DNA from: CBFCZU01 sp965602635
GTDB lineage: Bacteria; Planctomycetota; Phycisphaerae; SM23-33
Direction of reading: 5' to 3'
DNA length: 13,860 nucleotides
Assembly: GCA_965602635.1 (NCBI GenBank)
Contig: CBFCZU010000113.1
Span: forward strand, 1-13,860
Shown: positions 6,360 to 12,914 of the stretch, one piece after another
Layout of the letters: each line of letters starts with the position of its first letter
How positions within the stretch are numbered: position 1 is the stretch's first letter
Notes under the pieces: generated by a model
Told to the model about the DNA's origin: nothing
The model's input: the letters and a program-made list of their open reading frames with translations, nothing else
Database searches by the model: none
Position numbers and translations under genes: made by a program

Positions 6360-8924
6360 TCAGCTATTGCGGCGCCGCCTGACCTGTGCTGAGCGCCGTC
6401 GAAGCAGCGCACAAATGCCCAGAATCAGCACCAGTGCGGAGGAGGGCTCGGGAACGGCCCCGGGCGACGCCGGGCAGCCCGTCTGGTAGTTGCTTGACCA
6501 GATGACGTAGTCCAGGCCGTCAGCGATGCCGTCGGCGTTGAAGTCGCCCTCCTGCCAGGTACCGCCCGTGAGGTAATTGGTGGACCAGGCGACGTAGTCC
6601 AGGCCATCCACGCAGAAGTCGAGCGTCGCGTCGCCTTGATACGTCGCGAGGAGCGTCAGGGCGTTCGCGCCGTGGACCTTCACCAGCGCCTTGTTGCCGT
6701 CGAACAGCCAGCCCGTCGTGTCGGCGAACTCGCCGGATCGCGACCCGTACGTCATGATCTCGAACTCATCGCCCGGGTCCGGGAGGAACCCGCCGATCAG
6801 CCATATCGCCAGCGCGCCGTCCAGGGCGGCCGACCCGGCGACGTTGACCTGGTCGTAGGCGCTGCCGGCCGTCTTGCCGCCCAGCTCGATGTTCAGCCTG
6901 CTGAGATGGCCCAAGGTCACGTCGCCGCCGAAGTCGATCGCCGCGGGGCTTGCGCCCGGCGTGATGTCGGCTTCGAGGTACACCTGCCCGGCGCCGGAGA
7001 TCCCCAGGCCGGAGAATTCGCCGAAGAACGTCGCCGACGAATCGGCCGAGACCTGGAACAGGGCCCCGTTGCTGGCCACGTCGTCCCAGAACGTCACGTC
7101 CGCCTGGCCGGAGATGATGATCCGACCCACGGTCAGGTTGCTCACGTCGCCGAAGACGCTGGTCACTCCGTTGGACAGCGCCACGTCGCCGTAATTCCTC
7201 AGCCCGCCGCCGCAGATCAAGGTGCCCCGCCCGAGGATGTTGCCCAGCTCGTTGTTGTGGACCTCGCCGGTCAGCTCAACCGTTCCCTGGGCAAGGGTTA
7301 TCGTCCCGCTGTTGGCCGCATACGGGGTGCTGATCAACAGGCGCTGGCCCTGCCCGACGCGGATCTCGGCGCCGTCTTCGTTGTCGAAGGACGAACTGCT
7401 GGATATCCTGCCGTGGCCGAGGATCAGGCCCCAGTTGATCATACTCCCGGCCGCGAGCTGCGCGCCGCTGCCACCCAGCTCGACCTCGCCGTGATTGTTC
7501 AAGGCCATGGCCACACCGAGGGTGCCGTCGTTAACTATCACCACGCCGGAGGCCTGGATCTCGGCGCTTTGCGCCAGGATGCTGCCGGCGTCCAGGCGCA
7601 CCGTGCCGCGGGGATAGACCTTCAGGCCGTCGTGGACCGAGACATGCCCGCCGCCGCTGACGGTCAGGGTGCCCGCGCCCCCGGCGCCCACATCGTGGCC
7701 ACCAGCAAACAGGAAGCCGCCGATGTTCCACGCCGAGCCCGCGCCGTCAACGACGACCTCAGCGGCGCTGTCCAGGTCATAGCCGATGGCGCCGTGCCCG
7801 CTCATGACCGAACCGCCGTCCGAGACCACCAGGGATCCGAATGACTGGAAGCCCGTCCCAAGCCTCACGCCTCCGTCAAGGTTGAGGGCAGACCCTGCGC
7901 CGCTTACGGTGACCTGGCCACCCGCGAAAGTCGCGCCGATGTCGCAGTTGCCCCCCCCGGCAATGACGCCGCCCTGCTCGATGTCCACCCGCCCCGAGCC
8001 GTCCGCACCCACTTCGAGGTTGTCGCGCACTTCCAGCCTCGACCCGGCGCCGGAGACGCTGACCGTCCCCGCGCCGCTGTGCTCCGTGCCCAGCCTGACC
8101 CCGGAGGAACAGGTTAATACCCCGCCGTCCTGCGCCGTCACACACCCGCTGCCGTATGCGCCCACGAACAGCCAGCCGTCGACGTTCCATTCGGTGCCGC
8201 TCCCGACGACGGCGGCCGTGCCCGAGGCTTCCATGACATCACCCAGCATGCAGTCGCCTGTGTCGGCTTTGGCCCCGCCGGTGAGCGTCAAGGTTCCCGA
8301 GCCCTGTCCCCCCAGCGTCAACTGGTTCTGAACGGACCAAAGCGAGCCAGCGCCGGCGATCTCCACGATCCCCGTGCTGCCGAACATATCCCCGACGCGT
8401 GCTTCATTGCTCGTGTTGCAGACGGCACGGTCCCTGACCGTCAGCATCCCGGTGCCGTACTCGCCGATACGGGCAGTGTCCGCCTGGCAGTAGGCGGCGG
8501 AGAGAACCAGCTCGCCTACGTTGTCCCAGTCATGCCCCAGGGTCAGACCGTTGGCCAAGAGGTGCCCGTTGCAGGCTGTCAGCCGCGCGCCGGCATAGGG
8601 AACGGGACCCTCGCCGACGACTATGCTGTTGAGGTTGTAGGTGTAGCCGCCGAGGTCGAATGAGACGTTGCCCTCAGGGACGCCCAGCTGGGCGTTTGCA
8701 CGATTCTGCACGAACGTCACGGCGTAGCTGCTCTGGAGATCGAAGACGGCCTCGGTCCCGGGGGTCGGCGGACCCGTCGGGCTCCAGTTGCTCGCGCCGC
8801 CGAAGATCCCGCCGGCGGGGTTCGTCCAGTAATAGGTCTGCCCGCCTGCAGGCGCGCACCAGGCCAGAACAATACCGACAAGCGCACAGATAGCCCCACA
8901 ACGTACCTTTATCTGGCAAGACAT
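6360..8924 (-). CDS. PEP-CTERM beta-helical repeat protein (T5SS/PEP-CTERM-associated repeats) with dockerin-like tail
   Basis: An 854-residue exported protein. The start at 8924 is chosen over 8942 because AAGGAGG (8936-8930) lies 5 bases upstream; the signal peptide is then MSCQIKVRCGAICALVG... ending near APAGG. An initial 'YYWTNPAGG.FGGASNW' block is the usual opening of such proteins. Residues of about 155-425 hold degenerate repeats of roughly 40 residues of the form 'V.G.GS.W.V...L.VG..GSG.LTV..GG', the T5SS/PEP-CTERM-associated repeat, expected to form a right-handed beta-helix. More beta-rich sequence follows, including 'GSAYDQVNVAGSAALDGALA'. The C-terminus has two EF-hand/dockerin-like loops (DGLDYVAWSTNY and DFNADGIADGLDYVIW), then VPEPSSALVLILGICALLRR: the PEP motif, a membrane segment and an Arg-rich end. 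By family knowledge the tail is a sorting signal cut by an exosortase. Probably a surface or matrix adhesin-like protein; ligand unknown. Confidence 0.85.
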   Translation of the reverse strand: MSCQIKVRCGAICALVGIVLAWCAPAGGQTYYWTNPAGGIFGGASNWSPTGPPTPGTEAVFDLQSSYAVTFVQNRANAQLGVPEGNVSFDLGGYTYNLNSIVVGEGPVPYAGARLTACNGHLLANGLTLGHDWDNVGELVLSAAYCQADTARIGEYGTGMLTVRDRAVCNTSNEARVGDMFGSTGIVEIAGAGSLWSVQNQLTLGGQGSGTLTLTGGAKADTGDCMLGDVMEASGTAAVVGSGTEWNVDGWLFVGAYGSGCVTAQDGGVLTCSSGVRLGTEHSGAGTVSVSGAGSRLEVRDNLEVGADGSGRVDIEQGGVIAGGGNCDIGATFAGGQVTVSGAGSALNLDGGVRLGTGFQSFGSLVVSDGGSVMSGHGAIGYDLDSAAEVVVDGAGSAWNIGGFLFAGGHDVGAGGAGTLTVSGGGHVSVHDGLKVYPRGTVRLDAGSILAQSAEIQASGVVIVNDGTLGVAMALNNHGEVELGGSGAQLAAGSMINWGLILGHGRISSSSSFDNEDGAEIRVGQGQRLLISTPYAANSGTITLAQGTVELTGEVHNNELGNILGRGTLICGGGLRNYGDVALSNGVTSVFGDVSNLTVGRIIISGQADVTFWDDVASNGALFQVSADSSATFFGEFSGLGISGAGQVYLEADITPGASPAAIDFGGDVTLGHLSRLNIELGGKTAGSAYDQVNVAGSAALDGALAIWLIGGFLPDPGDEFEIMTYGSRSGEFADTTGWLFDGNKALVKVHGANALTLLATYQGDATLDFCVDGLDYVAWSTNYLTGGTWQEGDFNADGIADGLDYVIWSSNYQTGCPASPGAVPEPSSALVLILGICALLRRRSAQVRRRRNS
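6486..6620 (-). repeat. Pair of dockerin/EF-hand-like coding repeats (repeat protein)
   Basis: Two similar units (6486-6533 and 6573-6620, about 87 bases apart) encode DGLDYVIWSSNY and DGLDYVAWSTNY. They are calcium-loop-like repeats placed just before the PEP-CTERM tail and closely resemble the pair in the peptidase gene at 9133-9276. Confidence 0.7.
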
Positions 8925-8929
8925 CTCTG

Positions 8930-8936
8930 CCTCCTT
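8930..8936 (-). promoter_or_regulatory. Strong Shine-Dalgarno site deciding the start at 8924
   Basis: On the minus strand AAGGAGG lies 5 bases before ATG 8924 and overlaps the coding stretch of the longer alternative start at 8942, so the shorter form is favoured. Confidence 0.8.
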
Positions 8937-9024
8937 TTGCATCCCCAGGAAATAGCTCGCGTAATGCTGCCCACACGGAATACCACAGTATGCGGCCCCG
9001 TCAGTCGAAGCGCGCCGGTCTCGC

Positions 9025-10869
9025 TCAGAGTTTCGCCTTTCGCCTCAGCAGCAATGCCGCGCCCACCCCGAGCAGCACCAGCGTGCCGGGCTCGGGGACG
9101 ATCCCCCCGCCGCCGGGGCCGGGGAACGGGTCGTAGTTGTTGGACCAGATGACGAAGTCCACCCCGTCAACGAGCCCGTCGTCGTTCATGTCGCCCTGCT
9201 CCCAGGTCTTGCCCCAGACTGCCGGCTCGTAGTTGTTCGACCACATGACGAAGTCCACGCCGTCCACCAGGCCGTCGCGGATGACGTCGCCGGGGAGTGG
9301 GTCAACCATCCATGCGAGGGCGAAGTCCTCGCTGTCGGCGTCGCCAACGTCATCGAACAGCTCGCCGCTCCACCTGACGCGGAGCAGGTACTGGGCGGTC
9401 TCGGGCACGGTGAGGTGCAGGTGCTCGACGCTGTCCCACCCCTCGACGAGCCCGTCGGGGTCGGCCGGATCCCAGCCGCTGATGGACGCCGCCACTGGCT
9501 CGCCGATCGGCTGGCCCGACCCGTCGGCGACGTACAGCAGCAGGTCGAGGTCGTCGAAGCTGTCGTTGAGGAAACTCGTCAGCGGGTAAGGGTTGTTCTT
9601 GGTGGGGTCGAAGCCGACCACCGAGCGGTCCATGAACCACGCGGCCGTGGCTGAGAGCGTCTCGCCTGCGAAGAGCCCGCCGTCGAAGAGGTAGTCGCGG
9701 CTGTTGCCCTGTCCGACGACGTCGACGCTCCATCCGGTGGGCCCCACCGTGCCGGCGTCGCCGCCGGTGCCGGACGAGGCGGCGTACTGCCTCCACGCCC
9801 GGCCGAGGTCAACCCGCCCGGCGCCCTGGGCCGGGTCCACGGGGGCGTAGTTGATTACCGTGCCGGTAGTCGGGTGTACGGCCGATACCTGCGACCAGCC
9901 CGCCAGCTTCACCGCCGAGTTCATCAGCACCGCCTTGACCAGGCGTGGGTCGGTGGACCGCCCGGCGTCTTGGCCCGACTCGATCAGCAGCGCCGCCGAG
10001 GCCGCCACCACCGGCGAGGAGAAACTCGTCCCGCTGCTAGGCAAGAAATCCGTCGCCCCGCTCATCGTCGGCATGAGGATGTAGGAGCCCGGTGCGACGA
10101 CGTCGGGCTTGGTGCGCGTTGCGGGGTCGTCGAAGGAGCCGACCAGCCCGCCGCTGGACCACGAGGTGACCACCTCCTGATCGCCGAAGCCGCTGGTGGC
10201 GCCCACGGCGATGACGTTCCAGCCGTTGGCCGGTGCGCCGACAATGCCCGGGCCCTCGTTGCCCGACGAGACGACCGCCGTCACGCCGCAACTGTTGGCG
10301 AGGTAATCATAGATGATGGTCTCGATGACGTTGCCGGTGTCGTTTGTGCCGCCCCAACTCGAGTTGATGACATCGACGGTCCGGGCGGATGGCCCGCCGA
10401 TACTGCCGTCGGGTGCCAAGCCCGCCTCGCCGAAGATCATCAGCGGCCAGAGCACCGAGTTTCCGCTGATGGTGAAGGACCCGTTGAAGAAGTTGGTGGC
10501 GATGTGCCCGCTCCAGACCGTTGACCCGTAGGCGATTCCCGGCCCGGTGGGAGTGGGCGATCCGTCGTTGAGCAGGGCATCGGCGATCATCGTCCCGACG
10601 ACGGCCGTGGGGTGGTCGCGGTCCAACGGGTCGCGGATGGTGCGGTCGTACTGGATCTTGTGGGCGACCCGCCCGTCGTCGAGGGTCTCATGCCCGTCCC
10701 AGACGTGCCCGCCCTCGACGTTGCCGATGACGGTGCCCGTGCCGGTGTAGCCCCGGTTGTGGAACCACTCGGCGCGGATGTGCCCGGCCACCTGCTCGAG
10801 CGTCACCCCCGCCGCCGGAGCCACCCCCACCACCAGAACCAACAGTCCGCAAAGATACCGGTCGCGCAC
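9025..10869 (-). CDS. Exported subtilisin-like (S8) serine peptidase with PEP-CTERM tail
   Basis: A 614-residue protein starting at GTG 10869; the frame continues to an ATG at 10947, but GGAGGG (10881-10876) lies 6 bases before the GTG and the product then begins with a tidy signal peptide (RDRYLCGLLVLVVGVAPAAG). Residues of about 40-350 are the subtilase domain. His86 (DHPTAVVGT) aligns with the catalytic His, Asn204 (SSGNEG) with the oxyanion Asn, and Ser282 (GTSFSSPVVAA) with the nucleophile. At the Asp position the sequence reads GNVEGGHVWDGH, so Glu52 stands where VIDTG is expected. No long propeptide is seen. Residues of about 385-530 resemble a C-terminal beta-sandwich (PPC-like: LDLLLYVADGSGQ, HLHLTVPETAQYLLRVRW). 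Two dockerin/EF-hand-like loops follow (DGLVDGVDFVMWSNNY, DGLVDGVDFVIWSNNY), then VPEPGTLVLLGVGAALLLRRK, the PEP-CTERM sorting tail. Likely located at the outer surface or envelope. The 94-base gap after the MnmE-like gene leaves room for its own promoter, but none is clear. Confidence 0.88.
   Translation of the reverse strand: MRDRYLCGLLVLVVGVAPAAGVTLEQVAGHIRAEWFHNRGYTGTGTVIGNVEGGHVWDGHETLDDGRVAHKIQYDRTIRDPLDRDHPTAVVGTMIADALLNDGSPTPTGPGIAYGSTVWSGHIATNFFNGSFTISGNSVLWPLMIFGEAGLAPDGSIGGPSARTVDVINSSWGGTNDTGNVIETIIYDYLANSCGVTAVVSSGNEGPGIVGAPANGWNVIAVGATSGFGDQEVVTSWSSGGLVGSFDDPATRTKPDVVAPGSYILMPTMSGATDFLPSSGTSFSSPVVAASAALLIESGQDAGRSTDPRLVKAVLMNSAVKLAGWSQVSAVHPTTGTVINYAPVDPAQGAGRVDLGRAWRQYAASSGTGGDAGTVGPTGWSVDVVGQGNSRDYLFDGGLFAGETLSATAAWFMDRSVVGFDPTKNNPYPLTSFLNDSFDDLDLLLYVADGSGQPIGEPVAASISGWDPADPDGLVEGWDSVEHLHLTVPETAQYLLRVRWSGELFDDVGDADSEDFALAWMVDPLPGDVIRDGLVDGVDFVMWSNNYEPAVWGKTWEQGDMNDDGLVDGVDFVIWSNNYDPFPGPGGGGIVPEPGTLVLLGVGAALLLRRKAKL
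9133..9276 (-). repeat. Pair of dockerin/EF-hand-like coding repeats (peptidase)
   Basis: Units at 9133-9180 and 9229-9276 (96-base period) are nearly identical at base level and encode DGLVDGVDFVxWSNNY twice. The high nucleotide identity points to a recent internal duplication or strong constraint. Confidence 0.75.
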
Positions 10870-10875
10870 GCCCTG

Positions 10876-10881
10876 CCCTCC
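10876..10881 (-). promoter_or_regulatory. Shine-Dalgarno site deciding the peptidase start
   Basis: GGAGGG on the minus strand, 6 bases before GTG 10869. The alternative ATG at 10947 has only a weaker AAAGG placed 3 bases away, and would put about 26 charged residues before the signal peptide. Confidence 0.7.
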
Positions 10882-10963
10882 AATTCTGAACTCACGCCCT
10901 GCCCGTAATGATAAGGCAAGATGGCCAAAACGGCGTGAAGATTCCATGTACCTTTCTTCGCAG

Positions 10964-12091
10964 TTACTGCCGCCCCGTGAGGAGTGTGGCCAATGCCGAG
11001 CGGGCTTGAGGCGCGGGTCCGTGGTCCAGGGCCTCGGCCGCTGCCGTCAGCAGCCCCGCCTGGCGACGGGTGAAGGCCATGGGCGCGGCGGGGTCGAAGC
11101 CCTCGAACCCCAGCCGGCGGCGGATGGCGTCGCGCAGGGCGTCGAGGCCCTCGAGGCTTCGCCCTGAGACGGCCACCTGGGCCGGCCCGGCCGCCTGGCC
11201 GAGGTCGCTCTTGCCGGCGACCTCCAGCACGGACCCCAGGCCGCGGAGGCGGGAGAGCATCGCCGCATGCTCGGCTTCGACCCCTCCGCCCGGCGGCACC
11301 AGGCAGATCACCACCTGGGCCGATTCGATCCGCTGCCACGCCCGCCGGACGGCCTCGGCCTCCACGCCTCGGCGCCCCTGCCACAGGCCGGCCGTGTCCG
11401 TCAGCCAGACGGGGACGCCGGCAACGTCGGTGAGGCTGCGGACCCAGTCGCGGGTCGTGCCCGGCGCCTCGGAGACGACCGACGCCCGGCGCCCGACGAG
11501 GGCGTTTGCCAGGGCGCTCTTGCCGGCGTTTGGCGGCCCGGCGATGACGACCTCCGCCGGTTCGAGCAGGCGCTTCATGGTCGCCATCGCATCGGCGGCG
11601 CGGCGAAGCTCGCCTGCCCGAGGTTCCGGCGACGAGGCCAGCGCCGAGAGCCCTCCCCACCATTGCGCCGTCAGGGCCGATGCCGCCAGCGCCGTCGCGG
11701 CCGAGCGGAGCGCCGCGAGCACCTCCCGGGCGACCGCGGGGTTTTCGAACGGGCCCTTCACCGCCGCCAGGACCGGATCGGCCGGGTCGTCGGCGACTAT
11801 CTGCGCACCGCAATCGCCCAGCAGCGCGAGCACCTTCCGCCCGACTTGCGGCCCGCCGTGGATGTTGATCTCGACCGAGCCCGACTGAATGCTCACCACC
11901 GCCTCGTCGAGCCGCTCCTGTCCGCGGACAATCCAGCCCAGGGCGAGCTGCCCGCTCCCCGGCCAGGCGCGCCGCGGGCGGAAGACCTGCCGCAGCACCG
12001 CCTCGGCGCCCGGGCCGGCGAGGACGATGACCGCGATTCCCCCTCGCCCCGGCGAGGTGACCAGACGAGCGGTCGTGGCGGCGGGCGTCAC
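10964..12091 (-). CDS. MnmE/TrmE-like GTPase, shortened and divergent
   Basis: A 375-residue protein. The start GTG 12091 overlaps the coaX stop (GTGA), giving VTPAATTARLVTSPGRGGIAVI, which matches the MnmE N-terminus; the longer frame from 12226 runs inside coaX. MnmE with MnmG modifies the wobble uridine of certain tRNAs. Visible parts: N-terminal folate-type domain (PGRGGIAVIVLAGP, VEINIHGGP), a helical part (about 115-175), and an inserted G domain with P-loop GPPNAGKS (185-192), TTRD (212-215) and DTAG (232-235). Departures from the family: the guanine-specificity motif is GKSD (293-296) rather than NKxD; the GEFT.RAFLNGK.DL block is missing; the protein stops about 50 residues early and lacks the terminal FCIGK-type motif whose Cys is required for tRNA modification in MnmE. 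It may therefore be a paralogue with another role. TAA stop at 10964-10966; no continuation in another frame was recognised. Confidence 0.85.
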   Translation of the reverse strand: MTPAATTARLVTSPGRGGIAVIVLAGPGAEAVLRQVFRPRRAWPGSGQLALGWIVRGQERLDEAVVSIQSGSVEINIHGGPQVGRKVLALLGDCGAQIVADDPADPVLAAVKGPFENPAVAREVLAALRSAATALAASALTAQWWGGLSALASSPEPRAGELRRAADAMATMKRLLEPAEVVIAGPPNAGKSALANALVGRRASVVSEAPGTTRDWVRSLTDVAGVPVWLTDTAGLWQGRRGVEAEAVRRAWQRIESAQVVICLVPPGGGVEAEHAAMLSRLRGLGSVLEVAGKSDLGQAAGPAQVAVSGRSLEGLDALRDAIRRRLGFEGFDPAAPMAFTRRQAGLLTAAAEALDHGPAPQARSALATLLTGRQ

Positions 12092-12861
12092 GGGCGGTCC
12101 GCCTCGGCCAGGCGATAGGCCAAGGCGACGCCCGCCAGGCACAGGTCGGGGACTATGGCGTGCACGAAGTCGCAGCCCTCGCCGACCAGCTCGGCGTCGC
12201 CGCCGGTGAGGATCAGCAGAGGCCACTGCCTAAGCTCGGCGGCGTAGGCCTCGGTCAGCTCGCGCAGGGCGCCGCGTGCGCCGTACACGAGCCCCCCGAC
12301 GATCGCCTCGCGGGTGTCGCGCCCGAAGACCCAGTCGGGCCTGGCCAGCTCGATCTTCGGCAGGAAGGCGGCCCGCCCCGCCAGCGCCTCGGCCCCGGGG
12401 GCGAGGCCCGGGAGGATGGCGCCTCCGAGGAAGACGCCGTCGGGGCTGACGCAGTCGATGGTGATGGCCGTGCCGAAGTCGGCCACGACGACGGCCTGCT
12501 TCAGGCGGTGATACGCCATGGCCGCGGCGCAGAGCCTGTCGGTGCCGATCCGCTCGGGATGGTCCAGGGCGGTTTCCATGGGCAGCGGCAGATCGCTGCC
12601 CACGAGCAGCACGTCCTGGCCGATGTTCGCGGCCGCCGACTTGAGCAGCTCCAGGCCGGCGGGATTGACCGAGCAGGCCGCCACGCGCCGCGGCTCCGGC
12701 GTCTCCTGCCAGACTTCCGCCAGGGCCTGGGCGACCGCGGCCGGGTCGTCCGACGCCACGCGCCGAACCGGCGAGGCCACGTCATCCACCACGCAGCCCA
12801 GGGCGATTCGGGAGTTGCCCACGTCGCACGCCAGGATGCCCTTGGCCATCGCCTTGGCCAT
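12088..12861 (-). CDS. coaX: Type III pantothenate kinase (CoaX)
   Basis: A 257-residue cytoplasmic enzyme that phosphorylates pantothenate, the first step of coenzyme A synthesis; type III enzymes are not feedback-inhibited by CoA. ASKHA-fold motifs are all present: DVGNSR (13-18, phosphate binding), GTDR (106-109, with the catalytic Asp), DFGTAITID (128-136) and GGAILPG. Length is typical. The frame opens at GTG 12876, but ATG 12861 is preferred, with GGAAGG 7 bases upstream; ATG 12849 is also possible. It lies 53 bases after obg, and its stop overlaps the start of the MnmE-like gene by 4 bases, so the three are probably one transcript with translational coupling at the second junction. Confidence 0.95.
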   Translation of the reverse strand: MAKAMAKGILACDVGNSRIALGCVVDDVASPVRRVASDDPAAVAQALAEVWQETPEPRRVAACSVNPAGLELLKSAAANIGQDVLLVGSDLPLPMETALDHPERIGTDRLCAAAMAYHRLKQAVVVADFGTAITIDCVSPDGVFLGGAILPGLAPGAEALAGRAAFLPKIELARPDWVFGRDTREAIVGGLVYGARGALRELTEAYAAELRQWPLLILTGGDAELVGEGCDFVHAIVPDLCLAGVALAYRLAEADRP

Positions 12862-12914
12862 CGGTCCGCCTTCCACAAAGCCTGTCCTGCCGCCGCCCGC
12901 GCGGCCGCGGAATA

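Noticed and set aside
5075..6412. 445-residue minus-strand open frame
   Set aside because: Antisense shadow of the GH-like gene; it also runs into the end of the convergent repeat-protein gene.
6636..7844. 402-residue plus-strand open frame
   Set aside because: Antisense of the beta-helix repeat gene; its apparent regularity only mirrors the coding repeats on the other strand.
6486..9276. Dockerin-like loops as evidence for a cellulosome
   Set aside because: No cohesin or scaffoldin is present; in planctomycete PEP-CTERM proteins such loops commonly precede the sorting tail on their own.
10870..10963. Promoter for the peptidase gene (TATCAT-like -10 on the minus strand)
   Set aside because: No -35 at acceptable spacing could be found, so it was not listed as a feature.
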